Below are positions 1 to 11,213 of a stretch of DNA of 64,000 bases, piece after piece. The notes beneath the pieces are model-generated. The model did no database searches. It saw only the letters and a list, made by a program, of their open reading frames with translations, and had not been told where the DNA came from. Origin of the DNA: Hyperoplus lanceolatus (taxonomy: Eukaryota; Chordata; Actinopteri; Uranoscopiformes; Ammodytidae); contig CM049400.1 in assembly GCA_026929865.2 (NCBI GenBank), positions 15,272,501-15,336,500 of the forward strand, written 5' to 3'. The position numbers were made by a program, and so were the translations under genes. Every line of letters begins with the position of its first letter. Within the stretch, counting starts at the first letter, position 1.

Positions 1-1934
1 CCAGAGGTGCGAAACGTGGCCATTGCATCAGCGTCATTCTGGAGGTCAATGAGGCTCTCTTGGATGGCCTCCTCGCTGCTGGCTGCGTCGTGTTGGAGCG
101 GCTCCATCACCCAATCGGGAACGGCCAACTGGTCCAGATCGCTGAAGCTGACCTCCATATCAGCCTTGACGGCCTTCAAGTGGTCCGCGTACACCACCAG
201 ATGGTCATCGGTCAGTTCATCCAACACCTGAATGTAAGTCATTACAGTAAAGCCTAAGTTATTTTATTGATGACAATGGCAGACTAATAATTAAGCAATA
301 TCACATGCTACAAGGCAGCAGGCCGAATGCCGAAAATAATCACAGCTGATATTCAGCACAACCTCCGGTGTTATAGGCTATTGCTTTTATACAACAGTAG
401 GCCTACTACATTTATTTGTTAACAGTAGGCTAATCAGCGACAGCAAAAGATTATGATTTGTTTGTTTATGAAATTATTTTTTTGACCCTGCCAACAAAAA
501 TAGATCCGAGACTGGGATTTAACTGTTGCTAAGCAACAAACACTGGCAGTAATAAGGAACACCTGTAGAGCGGAGTGACACATGTAGGCTAGTTAAACGT
601 TTCGGCCAATCAGATTGTATAAATAATTATTAGCCTACCTTAGCCAACAGTGGGAAGTTGTTGAACTGACGCCTGCTCAAATTGTGTCCATACAGCTCCA
701 GCTTCGCGAGAAGAGTGCGTATGGCGGCCTTTGACTGGATTAGCGTCACACCATTTCGCTGGAGCTTCAGCGACACTGTGTTCATCTTCCCAAAGAAGTC
801 GGAAATATAGAAGATGTCGTGGCGGCAGCCCCATAGCTGGACTTTCAAAGTGTCGTCGGTCTTCTCCAGGAATTCGAGGACAGTGGGGAACAGCTCACAC
901 AGCCTAGCCAAACAGTTCCCCTTGGAGAGCCAGCGCACCTCTGTGTGGAATAGGAGGCGCTGAAAAGACTCGTCGTTCTCTCCACAAAGTTGCCTGAAGA
1001 GCCGGTCATTAAGCGCATGGGATTTTATTTTGTTTATCGCTTTGACCGCTACATTAAGGGACTGATGGAGCGAGTCGGATATGTGCTTTGCCACCAAGTT
1101 GTGACGGTGCAGTACACAGTGCACGGTAAGCACATGTGGCACCTGTTTCTTCAGCAGCGTCGCAAAGCCGCGGTACCTGCCAACCATAGCCGGCGCTCTG
1201 TCCGTGGCACAGGCGATGATGTTCTCCATCGGGATGGCCCTCTCTTGCAGGAACTCGGCCAGGGCGGTGAAGATGCTCTGTCCGCGTGTGTCGGTGTTGA
1301 GATGCTGCCCAAACAAGAAGTCCTCCTTGAGATCCCCCCCAGACATGTACCGAACATAGCCCATTAAGAGGGCATTGTTGTCGGCAGTTGTTGTCTCATC
1401 TAACTGGATGCTGAAGGGACACGCACGCAGGGTGGCACACAGCTGCTGCTCAGTGTCGAGCGACATCTCCCGTATGCGCCGGGCAACAGTATCATTACTG
1501 AGCGGGATGGCTTTGATGACTGGCGCAGCATCCCGTTCCATGACTGTCGATATTGCTTCTTTTATTTCCGGAATTACCAAAGACTCACCCACAGTGAATG
1601 GTAAGCCAGACTTAGCAATTAATAAAGCGATGTTGTAGGACGCCACCAACCCGCTTTCGCTTTGATTGACGTTCCGGGCGAACAGAGAGTTGATGGTGGG
1701 CTGTCTTGAATGTTGATCCCTCAGAGACTTAAAGTAGGATGGATCTTTAGCTGATTTTTCAGGATGTTTTTTCACTAAATGTTCCTGTAGTCGCGAGGGT
1801 TTCATGGCCTCATTAGAGAACACCTGATTGCAGAGCAGGTACATTGGTAAAGTGGTGTTCATCGGTGACGGGATAAATCCATAACTAATGTAATTGGCAT
1901 TGTACTGCCGGCACTTTTTCTTGCTATCCGCCAT
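1..1934 (-). CDS. hAT-family transposase (ZBED5/FAM200-like), 3' end outside the window
   Basis: The gene reads as complement(join(<1..227, 639..1934)). Exon 1 encodes about 432 residues from the ATG at 1934. Its last codon AAG is followed by GTAGGC (donor at 637-638). The acceptor is ...TTACATTCAG just above 227, and exon 2 continues in phase 0 as VLDELTDDHLVVYADHLKAV and on to the edge. Seen: an N-terminal BED-type zinc finger (about 30-57), LDETT with Asp179, ATDRAPAM with Asp245, the VHCVLHRHNL block at 271-280 and EVRW with Trp335. These are hallmarks of hAT transposases of the Buster/ZBED5 kind, which bind element ends and cut and paste DNA in the nucleus. Oddity: the finger is Y-x2-C...H-x4-H. 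Tyr32 stands where a zinc-binding Cys is expected, so DNA binding may be impaired. The reading frame is otherwise intact. It could be an active copy, a recently dead one or a domesticated gene; the clear hAT end at 2592 favours a transposon. Confidence 0.85.
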
Positions 1935-2294
1935 GTTTGTTTATGTTATGTTATTAAAGTTGAATATGTTACAATGAATTGCGTACGTCTTCATTGGTTG
2001 TTGAACTGTTATCCCGCGAACTAGCGCTCATGACGTAGCTGTGCTTTGCTGCTGTCATAGGGCTGCTGTACAGGGCTTCAGTGAGCCCCTCGCGGTGCAC
2101 AGCGTTTAGTATATCGTCCCTCTCCAACATATGAGGGTTGTGTCTTTAACATGGTTCTGCTTGTGCGTTAGTTAACTCCATGCTTTGGCTGATTACTCTG
2201 TGTTTTCTCCACCTCAGAGACAATAGTTAGTTTAATTTTGAATCTCGCTGCGCTAGCATTAGCAATATCAGTAAACGTCATTATACTAGTCTGT

Positions 2295-2366
2295 GATTGG
2301 CTGATTCCTCTGCCGCTAAGGCTTTGATTGGCTGGTTGTTCTGACTCAAAGACCTCTGATTGGCTG
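2295..2366 (-). promoter_or_regulatory. Three phased inverted CCAAT boxes upstream of the hAT transposase
   Basis: GATTGGCTG (CAGCCAATC on the gene strand) occurs at 2295-2303, 2326-2334 and 2358-2366, spaced 31 and 32 bp. They lie about 360-430 bp upstream of the transposase ATG. CCAAT boxes in this orientation bind NF-Y in vertebrates. Regulation of the transposase is inferred from position only. Confidence 0.45.
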
Positions 2367-2592
2367 TCTGCAGAGCCTTCTCTTTTCTAAGGCTGTGACA
2401 CTCAGCAGACCGCAGAACATTGGAGAGAATAGTTAAAAAGAGGTTGAGGGGTTAGAAACATGAAAAGTTAAAATAGGCTGTTTATTTCAGGTAACCTAAA
2501 AAAAGCTCTCGTGTCCCAGCCTGGTCCCAGCGCCCCCCTAGGTTGTACGAACGCTCCCCAGGGGGCGGTACCGCCCCCGTTGAGAAACCCTG

Positions 2593-3010
2593 AGTTAGAG
2601 CATCAACACATTTGCATACAGTAGGCTATTTTATATTTTCTGCAGTAAATGAACGCATGTAAAAACTGCAGGCCAATGCTGTTCACTCTGCGGTAAGTTC
2701 ACAGCTTTGTTCCGTTCATTAACGTATGGATCAATACGTTTACTGATATTATAACGAGTTTCCTCAGTGAGAATTTATCGCTCAGACAACATTGTCAGGT
2801 CCGTGTGATTTCAAAAGGGCAGCGCTCTAAGAGCCAAATTTAAGCTCAAACTCTGGAACAAAAACTGGTTGGAGCAGGTTAGCCCTGCAGCCTCTGTTAC
2901 CACCTCTGTGATCTAACAAGGTAAAAAGAGAGCCACCTTTCGTGATACTGAAAACTCTGGCTTTAGACTCAACAGACCTGGCTCAGTCGTTAATCTCGCC
3001 TCTTAGGACA
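2593..3010 (+). mobile_element. Truncated copy of the 20892-22301 Harbinger-like element
   Basis: From GCATACAGTAGG onward this stretch aligns with about 21855-22290. Shared blocks include TGTTCACTCTGC/GTTCACTCTGC, CAGTGAGAA, GGGCAGCGCTCTAAGAGCC, AGAGAGCCACCTTTCGTG and AGACTCAACAGACC. The hAT element above was inserted into this copy, so its left part is displaced or outside the window. Its right end is degenerate near 3006-3015. Confidence 0.75.
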
Positions 3011-3133
3011 CCACTCTGGTCACAAAGTTTGATTAAAGATAAAGAAATGTTTTCTTTATGCATTTCATATACCAATATATTCAGGATTCCCTGCAATTAC
3101 ACCTTTTAGCATGAACAACATTTCACTACATAT

Positions 3134-4480
3134 CAGAGGTGGGGGTAAGTCACTAATGTGCAAGTCACAAGCAAGTCTCAAATCATAATCTTCAAGTCTC
3201 AAGCAAGTCCAAGTCACTGTGGTGAGAATCAAGCAAGTCAAAAGTCAAGTCATTGCTCAGGTCAAGCAAGTCACAAGTCAAGTCATACAAAAATCATATG
3301 ATCTAACCCAGTTTCTACATTTAAAAGACCTGCATTCCACAGTTCTCTTCTTCATACCGTCATCGACAACATCATCCTTGAACTACAATTGAATTATTCT
3401 TGGTCTGACCGAGGGTTCTTCAACTAAAATTGAAATGGGTCCAGTTGACAAAATTGTCTTACAGCAACGGTCCGAATCTCATAATGTCTGCATCCAATAG
3501 CGACCCCTTATCTATCACATATGATCAACACCGCACATTTCCTTTTCTTTCAACCACATTTAGGCTACTTTCAATTTCCAAGTAGCTTACTTTTAACATT
3601 TTAAAACAAGAAAGGCAAATAGTAACAGATAGGCCTATACTTACACAAAACAATAATGCATTTAAAATAAAACAGGGCAAGGATCTGCGCTGTGGCTTCA
3701 ATATCATATCACCTTTTATTTTATGGCAGGATCACATTTTGATTTATCCCAATTAATTTATTTTTCATACTGGGGGCAAACTGTCATAACGGGCAGTTTG
3801 CTGTGCTGTCGGTGCGGGGGCGGCGGCTGTGAGCTGTCGGAAGGAGCCGGTGAACGTGGAAGGTCGAATTGCATCATATAGGCCTAAGCCAACTTCATAA
3901 CCGCTGTTTTGTCTCACAGAGATGCTCTTTATAAAGCCTACAGTCCATGGAGGTAGGGCGCTTGATAAGGAATCATGCGTTATCAAGGCAGCAGCACTGC
4001 AGGAAACGCTCGTTACTTTCGTATTCTTTTACAATACTTCCCGGGGCCGTTACAACGTGAAAAGGGAAGGGAAGAAGGCGCTACATATTTACTGTGATTG
4101 GGTTATAAGCGTGTGGGAGGCTCACGTGAATTATTCTTGGTCTAGCCCATGGACATATAAAGAAAGGTCTCTCCGCCTCCATGACTGCTGCTCCTGTGTT
4201 GACCTGCTGACGCTGTTTGTCCGCGCAGCGTGCATTGCACTGTAAAATCACCCGATCATGTTTCAAAATAAAACACAATTTCTAACGTAATCTAACTTTT
4301 AAAAGTTCAAGTCATTTCGAGTCATCTGTCTCAAGTCTAAGTCAAGTCTCAAGTCATGAAGACCAAGTCAAAGTCAAGTCGAGTCTTTTATCAGTGTTAG
4401 TCAAGCAAGTCTCAAGTCCTCAAATTTGCGACTCGAGTCTGACTCGAGTCAAGTCATGTGACTTGAGTCCCCCATGTCTG
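3134..4480. mobile_element. Non-autonomous hAT element with AAGTC-repeat ends
   Basis: The ends are CAGAGGTGGGGGTAAGTCAC and GTGACTTGAGTCCCCCATGTCTG, imperfect inverted repeats. An exact 8-bp target duplication, CTACATAT, flanks them (3126-3133 and 4481-4488). Both subterminal zones (about 3160-3290 and 4300-4460) are arrays of short CAAGTC/AAGTCTC repeats, the usual layout for transposase-binding sites. The middle (3300-4290) has no recognisable transposase; short open frames there are not supported. Confidence 0.88.
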
Positions 4481-4488
4481 CTACATAT

Positions 4489-5727
4489 AATGCACGAACA
4501 CAGCTGTCTTGCATCATAATGTGGAAGTTAATAAGTTAATAATGTTAAAGTTTTTCAGACTAGAAACTTTCCAGTATGAAAAGGAACATTTATTAAATGT
4601 CTGTGGGATAAATGATAGGGCTCCTCCAGTGACATCTGTTTTAGTGGTTTACTTATCCTCTTAGTCCTACAAAATAACACAAATCTCCAATTACTATACA
4701 AACTCTTTAACAGCAACCAGGGGTACTTGTTTACGACACCAAAAAACCCAAACTGAACTTAACATTGAGGAGCATACCTTGCCAGAACTGCTTCTCGTAT
4801 GGAAGAATAGCCGCAGGAATCCCCTCCCCCCCACAACTTTCTGATATCAGATTGCAAAGGCTGTGTTTGTGTCCATGTATATTTTCCAACAATTTAAACA
4901 ATAGTGTACCCTTCTGAGACACTTGGTTTTCTATTCTGGTACTTTCTCTTTCCACCTCAATCATTCCTTAACAAAAGGTGAGAGGCTTTTCTAGCAGGAC
5001 ATTGTTCATGCAATACTAAGAACATTTCATTTTATCTAATTACAGTATGCTAATGTTGTATATGTCCCTAATTGCCTTCACCCCACACATCAGTTCACAC
5101 ACTACTTTTTACTAGCTATCACTTGACTGAGCTGTCATATTTATTTAAAGGAATCACTCCTGATTTTAACAATGGAGAAAAACCCCACACTATAAAATTA
5201 TATAGAAAAACATGAAAAACACAATGATAAATGATTGCAGATCTGCATAATTTCACTTGAAAACAGCATTGTACATTTTTATTTTAGTTTTAAATGTTAG
5301 ATCTACAGTGCAAAGTCTCCGAGACACAAATAGGGAAGCGCTTTCCGTCCATGTACATTCATGATATGTACAAGACTAGTGGCACCACACTGCCGTGTAG
5401 GGTAATGCAGACCTACTGGTCGGTCAGTGTGTGTAAACTGCTTTAACCTTGCCGAATAGTCCTCTGGGAACGTAATTTTGATGAGACAGGGTTGCAACGT
5501 GATGTACAGAAATGTAGAGCCCCAAGAGAATCATACTGGCCATCCCCTGACTTCTACTCTAGGACTTACATTGGCATTGTTTTTCATTAGACAATATAGA
5601 CAGCTATTGAATGGCTTTTAAATGTGATACTGATAGCCACAGATTAAAAAGGGATACATTTCTTTGACTTTGGTATTCTTTAACTTTTCATTTATCGCTG
5701 ACAGCAAGTCAAAGTTTTCATAAAGTC
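4489..5727. other. No gene seen
   Basis: AT-rich unique-looking sequence. Open frames are short and match nothing I recognise. No repeat boundary is visible. Confidence 0.5.
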
Positions 5728-5955
5728 CCCTATCTCCAAGAAGTCAAAATCCCTCTGTCTGAATGACTACTGCCCAGGAGCACTCACCTCCATCATTATG
5801 AATTGCTTCAGGTTTTCAGTCATATCATTCCTCAACTTCATCCTCCCTGACTCACTTGACCCTCTTCAGTGTGCATACAGGGCAAACAGGTCCACAGATG
5901 ACACGATTGCCCACACCCTACCAACTGCCGTCTCCCACCTGGACCAGAGGAACAC
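5728..5955 (+). pseudogene. L2/jockey-like LINE reverse transcriptase, 5' part
   Basis: The frame encodes NDYCPGALTSIIMNCF, then DPLQCAYRANRSTDD and LDQRNT. These are the finger/palm blocks of L2-type non-LTR reverse transcriptases, which copy LINE RNA at nicked chromosomal DNA. The frame is cut after RNT by the transposon at 5959 and resumes at 6989. Upstream parts of the LINE are absent, so this is a 5'-truncated dead copy. Confidence 0.75.
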
Positions 5956-5958
5956 TTA

Positions 5959-6985
5959 GGGTGTATTCACAATGGGAAAGTCCGCTAGTTCACTTGCTTT
6001 GGTCCAGACCAAATAGAGTTTAGATTTATTTTTTTGGTGTGGTCCACTTTCACATTGCCCCTTGTATTAAGAAGTAAAACCACATGTGATCTGAGGTCAT
6101 TCATTCATTCATTGGACAGACATTCTGGGGTGGAGAGAAGCAGGAAGCACAAAGTGAAAACTGCAAAATATATGACTGATATGATAGCCTATGGGGTTAA
6201 AAATAATACATAAATAAATAGGCCTACATCTAGCCTATAAATAAAATAAAAAAACATAAAACTATTGTTGTTTCATATGGTTATAATATGAAGGCCTGTG
6301 TCAATGTGTGGCTTGTAACCTACGATGTGAAACATAATATTCACTGTATTTTTACTGCTGGACGCGCGGCTCGCAAGGAATAGGCTCAAGCTGACACACA
6401 GCTGATTTAGCCGTGTGTCAGCTGGGTGTGAGTTCGGCGCGGCTCAGCTCCAAACTGACACGGGGATAGTATTGATGGTCCCGTAATATGGGAAGCAAAA
6501 TAAAAACACGCACTTCATACTTGTATGAGCAGCGTGAACCTGTTGTCACTGTGCGGGAGACGCTCCCCTCTCCTTCATCTGATCGCTGAACACATCAGCA
6601 TGTTTATGCGTCTTTATCAAATGTAATATATTCGCTCGGGGCTCCCGGTCAAACCACAACTAATCTTCCTAACAATGGCGACAACAACACTTTCCCATAA
6701 TGTGAAGCTGACGGCAATTTACTCAAAAATAAAAGGCACAGTGCTTCCTGCAATTGGGTCGGATCGAGTCCGGACAAATTCACACCACAAACGAACTGCA
6801 GCAGAGTGCGTATCGAACCGCATCGAGACCACCTCTTCAGCTGGGACTCGGAGCGCTTGTTTGGTCCACCCCCGAGTGCGATTGCTGTATTCACACATGT
6901 CTGAAAGATGCGCACCGAAGGCGGAAATGCATCTGAGTTCATTTCAACCGAACTAAACACGGCATGTGTGAATACACCCTCACCC
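5959..6985. mobile_element. Harbinger-like non-autonomous element, copy 1
   Basis: It begins GGGTGTATTCAC and ends GTGAATACACCC plus a repeated TCACCC, flanked by TTA on both sides (5956-5958 and 6986-6988). A 3-bp TWA duplication is the habit of PIF/Harbinger elements. Ignoring the insert and one TTA restores the LINE frame exactly. An inverted copy lies at 22642-23662. Subterminal blocks such as TTGGTCCAGACCAAA are shared. No transposase is present; short frames here are non-coding but happen to be conserved between copies. Confidence 0.83.
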
Positions 6986-6988
6986 TTA

Positions 6989-7545
6989 TGCACAAATGCT
7001 GTTCATTGACTACAGTTCAGCATTCAACACCATTGTGCCCTCCAAGCTATAGTCATCAAGCTGAAGAAACCTCAAGCTCAACACCGCCCTCTGTGACTGG
7101 ATCCTGGACTTCATAAAGGGCAGACCTCAGGCAGTACAGAACATTTTGGGGAAAAGTCTGCATGTGTTTGGTGCCACTGTAGTCAGTCAATGCTTATAGT
7201 CGGGTGGTAGAAGTATAGCAGCAAAATAAACAAACAGTTGCCCCAAAGAAGATTTACAAACTGTGTTCTCATTAGCTTGATCACCAATGATGACCCAGCA
7301 TACAGAGATAATTTCAGAACCCTGACATCTGTGTGCCAGGACAATAACATCCATCTTAAAGGTGTGATGAAAACTGCTCAGCACATCACCAGGATGGAGC
7401 TGCCATCAATGGAGAACATGCAGCTGTATAGGAAGAATCCAAAGAGGATTATCAATGACAAACTGTTGCAACAAACTCTCCTGCTTGCTGCCAGGGGCAG
7501 TTTTACACCTCAGGCCGTAGGACTGTTGAACTCTTGTCCGTAGTA
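6989..7545 (+). pseudogene. L2/jockey-like LINE reverse transcriptase, 3' part
   Basis: It continues the frame broken at 5955: YAQMLFIDYSSAFNTIVPSKL, then LNTALCDWILDF and KGRPQAVQ with lesions. After a gap the C-terminal block follows at about 7360-7540 (GVMKTAQHITRMELPS, RIINDK, FTPQAVGLLNS). The catalytic YADD region is missing, apparently by internal deletion around 7140-7200. It is dead. Confidence 0.7.
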
Positions 7546-8296
7546 CACTCCTATTATGTTTACTTCTGTGTATATTACACACATATAATCTATAATATAA
7601 ATACTGACTACACATATCTACATTTACAACACCTGTTCATAACATCATGTCTGTATGTGTTGTGTCTATAGTAGTGGTTACTACTTTAGAAATCCTGTAA
7701 ATAACATAAAATGCAGCAAGAGGATGTGCGTAGAGGTTTAATTAAATTAAATTCTTAACAAAGCACCACCCTTAAAATGGAAATCTAGTTAATTGCTTTA
7801 AATCAGTTTCATAAAATGTGCTTATTAATAATTTAATAAATAACTTTAACCAAATTACCATATTAGGAGCTAGTAGGTCAAATGAGTAAAACTAGTTGTG
7901 CAATTTGTTTATAGTTATTAATTAAATTAGTAATCAGACCTTGAAATGAATTCCATAGCAAATGTTATGAGACAGACCTATGACATCGGCTATGGATTTT
8001 TCAGTTTATGTATAATATAAGTTAAACTATGTTATTTATTTACAAATTCACAGAAGGCAGTGTAGACACTATACTTCCTCTCAATATCATAAGGCATTTT
8101 AGTCCCAACGGTCAGACACACTTAAAGGTATACACAATAAGACCAACGATTGACAATAATGGTTCTAATACAAATATATGAAATGGGATTTGATCATATC
8201 ATAAGTGCCATAAACACATTTCATTGTTGAGATTTCAGTCATACAAAGAGAAACACAGAACCTTTAGTGGGCACTTGTTTCAAATGAAAACCCCTA
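7546..8296. other. No gene seen
   Basis: AT-rich sequence with short homopolymer runs; nothing recognised. Confidence 0.5.
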
Positions 8297-8640
8297 TTGA
8301 TTAGATTAGATTAGATTGATTTTTTATTTATTTTCGAACAATCAACATTATTTAAAAGATAAAACATCCCATTATATCAAAGAACTAAAAAAAGGATCAG
8401 TTCAAGAAGGAGCTTGCACATGCTCAATGCTTGTACATTATTTCCCCTACTTTACAGTATATAGTATATTATACAAAATAAACTACTGACAAAATATAAA
8501 GTACCGTATATCCTGCATTTTTAACTGCAGGTCATACAAAAACCTACATAGAACAATACAACAACATACACATCATAAAACAGCTAACACCAATAGACTT
8601 TGCCTACTTTCCATTTCAATTTGTCTTCCTTCCTGTATAG
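8297..8640 (-). mobile_element. Possible LINE 3' tail
   Basis: On the minus strand, a GTTCGAAAATAAATAAAAA segment runs into an (ATCTA)n-like tail at 8297-8325. This resembles the 3' end of fish LINEs, where a short tandem repeat replaces poly(A). No coding part is visible, so this is tentative. Confidence 0.3.
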
Positions 8641-10140
8641 GGAGGTACCCATGAATGTTGAATTGAGTTAGAGTATTGCTCTTCATGAAATATTGTGTAG
8701 TCAACCACATTTCAGTCGGCCTCGCAAGTCCATGATTTGTAATTGAGACCAAACCAATTCAGGTTTGTCCAAAAAAAATGTTTTTGCAATGATGATGATG
8801 ATTATGTTCAGAGGCGTAACACAGGAGTACCATGTTCCCAACGAAAATGACTACTTGAAATTACACTGTAATTTCCCACATCAGTAGTGCTGATGCATCC
8901 CTTAGGTGAGAATGTTAGTTAATAGCAATGCTTACCGAAGCTCACGACAGGAATTATAGCACAAATTAGGGTAACACTTTATTTTGATAGTAGTAGGAAA
9001 TAATGTTACAGTAACATGGAAAGGCTGAAGGACAATATATTTCAGTACTGTCAACCTCTGGGCACAGCCAGGTCCACTGGGATGATGAGCTAATGCAATC
9101 TCTTTCCTCACTGTCCTCTGACCCTGATCCTCTCCCTATCATACCCAACACTTGTCTTGCCTTCCCTCTGTGTCCTATCCTCACTCACTCCCATCTATTT
9201 ATTTATTTTCTATAGTCACTTTCACCCACTTCTCATCCTCTTCTCCTCTGTAACTCTACAGTACTCTCCCCACCAGCAGATCTGTAGAGTTGCTACCAGG
9301 AAATGAGAAAGGCACTCAATTACTGTGCTCATCAAATCATTAATGTGAAGGCTGTGGTGTGCTCTGTTGGCCAACAGGCAACAGCTCACAGACAGTCTGC
9401 CCAGTAGCACATCTTCTGCTGTATGTCACAACAAGACAGACACGTTTGGCTATGGGTCTCACTGATAACAAAGCCTTGGATGGAAATCATGGCGGACATA
9501 ATGATAAGAGCAATTATTAATGATGGACCTGGCTAGCCCTGTATACACAATGATAGCATGAGTTGGGCTCCTGACAGAAGCAACAGGAACATATCAGATG
9601 AGAGAATGGCCTGGCAAAGAGACTCATTACAATGTAACCTTGGTAACCTGTCCCTTCTGTGAACATAACAGAGCTTTTTAGATTACTTAAACAAACATTG
9701 GGGATTATCTCCTGGTCACCTGTAGTGGTGTGCACAAAGAGCTGCTGCTTTGACGACTTGTATTGCAATTACAATCAAAAAGTGTACTAATAAAATAAGG
9801 TTGATTGATCAACAATAACAGGGGATCAAATGCATGTGTGTAACCTATTTAGAATGGGTCTCTAATAGTAACAAACCACTAGAAAATTATTAAATATGCC
9901 AGGAAATTAATTTTACACATCTGATCGACCACAATTGAGAAGTACATATATTCTTCATTATAGTCCATAACATCTGATAGTAATGGTTACTATAGTTAAT
10001 ATTTTTCAAAGTTAGACCAAGCTAAGCTAAAAATACTGCAGCCGTACAATGAATCCAAACCTACAATCTTAATGTTGTTATAAAAGTATCAAGTTTGCTG
10101 GGTTACTTTGGCTGTTGCAGTTTGTGGAAGAGTTTAATTG
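8641..10140. other. No gene seen
   Basis: Open frames up to 83 codons have no recognisable domains. GGTAACACTTTATTTT at 8971 resembles the start of a common fish repeat related to that at 24.3 kb, but only about 20 bases match. Confidence 0.45.
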
Positions 10141-10588
10141 TATTGTATTTTAACACGGGTCACACGGGAAGGTTGTCACGTTTGTTATATCTCGGAACCA
10201 GAAGGCACTGTCTGTTAAATTTTGGTATGTAGATATCCCCAACTGGGATCAGAGGTCACCTACATAGTCTTCCTTGGAGTTAGTGTTTTCATGTCAAATT
10301 GAAAATATTTAGCTCTTCAGAATTTTCCTTCTAGGCTTTTACACAATGGGTTTATAACAAAACACTTGCTACCCTTAAAAAGTGTGAAGGGTAAACTATA
10401 GTTTAGATTGTTTTTAGCAAGCTAATTAGTTGTCAGATGGTTGTTTGCCGTGATGCTAGCAAAAAATTCCAGTTGGGGTTGGTCGTCACATTTTTCGGGG
10501 GGTTGGTTGTCACATGTTATCCAAAGGGTGCAGCCAGGAAAGGAACCCAATAACAAAATAAAATGTCAAGCTGTGTCCTCACTGACAC

Positions 10589-10962
10589 TAGCCTGGCTCC
10601 GCCCGCCCGCCTACTTCCGGCCAAATTTTATTTTCCCTTCAGTAGTTAGTCTGGGTGTACAGCCCATTTCCCAGTTTTGCCGGAGATTCGATAGCCAGTC
10701 CAATCAGCGAACAGAGCGAGTGGCTGAGAACGATGACGTCGAAGTCGCGCTCCACTTTCAGTTGCCAGAAGCCGGCTCATGACACACGTGACGACCAAAC
10801 GTTATGCGATTGGTTGGCTAATCCAGAGTGGCACTGGGCAGATCCAATAGTTTTAAACTTTAGCAGACACCCGCCTCCATGACTGAACGTTTGCCAATTA
10901 CAGCACTGCCAGACCCTCTGTACAAATGAAATGAAGTAGGATGGTCTGGTAGCACCAGGCTA
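10589..10962. mobile_element. Small TAGCCTGG element with 9-bp target duplication
   Basis: The ends TAGCCTGG and CCAGGCTA are inverted. CACTGACAC flanks both sides (10580-10588 and 10963-10971). A second copy of the family, 44225-46456, has its own exact 9-bp duplication. Shared internal blocks are TTTTCCCTTCAGTAGT, GAACAGAGCGAGTGGCTGAG, GTGGCACTGGGCAGATCC and AATGAAATGAAGTA. It is non-coding. Nine-base duplications suggest a Mutator- or Merlin-type enzyme; this assignment is inference. Confidence 0.85.
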
Positions 10963-11010
10963 CACTGACACCCCAGAGAATGAGAGAATAGAGCAGGAAA
11001 GGCAGCTAGC

Positions 11011-11213
11011 ATGCAAAAGAGAAAAAGGGCAACAAAATCAAAACGACCCAGTGCATCCCAAACTAGACGAGTTGCCAAGGCTACTGCACCCCAGTGCACT
11101 CCACCCCAGCTGGGGAAGAAGAAAAAGAAGAGAAAGGAGTAGGAATCTTCATCAGATGAAGAGGATAGTTTGTGTTTGGTTTGTATGGAAATGTTCTCCA
11201 GCACCCGTTCAGG
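11011..11213 (+). pseudogene. Relic of pogo-like transposase C-terminus
   Basis: One frame from the ATG at 11011 gives MQKRKRATKSKRPSASQTRR, then KKKKKRKE, a TAG stop (11140-11142) and ESSSDEEDSLCLVCMEMFSS. A basic stretch, an acidic serine run and a C-x2-C pair starting CLVC are typical of the C-terminal zinc-finger tail of pogo/DDE_1 transposases in fish. The catalytic region is absent. The family call rests on this tail and on TA flanking. Confidence 0.55.

Larger units (their letters stand above)
1..2592 (-). mobile_element. hAT DNA transposon, one terminus visible
   Basis: The right terminus reads GTTGAGAAACCCTG on the + strand (CAGGGTTTCTCAAC inward), a typical hAT inverted-repeat end, and stops at 2592. 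It encloses the transposase gene. The sequence from 2593 onward aligns with a second repeat copy at 21.8 kb, which independently places the boundary. The candidate 8-bp target duplication is AGTTAGAG (2593-2600); its partner lies outside the window. The 1935-2520 stretch is the 5' leader of the transposase gene. Confidence 0.8.

Noticed and set aside
6675-6956. 93-codon frame with a similar frame in the second copy (22665-22880)
   Set aside because: The similarity follows from the two elements being copies of one repeat. The frame runs through subterminal repeats and has no protein-like pattern.
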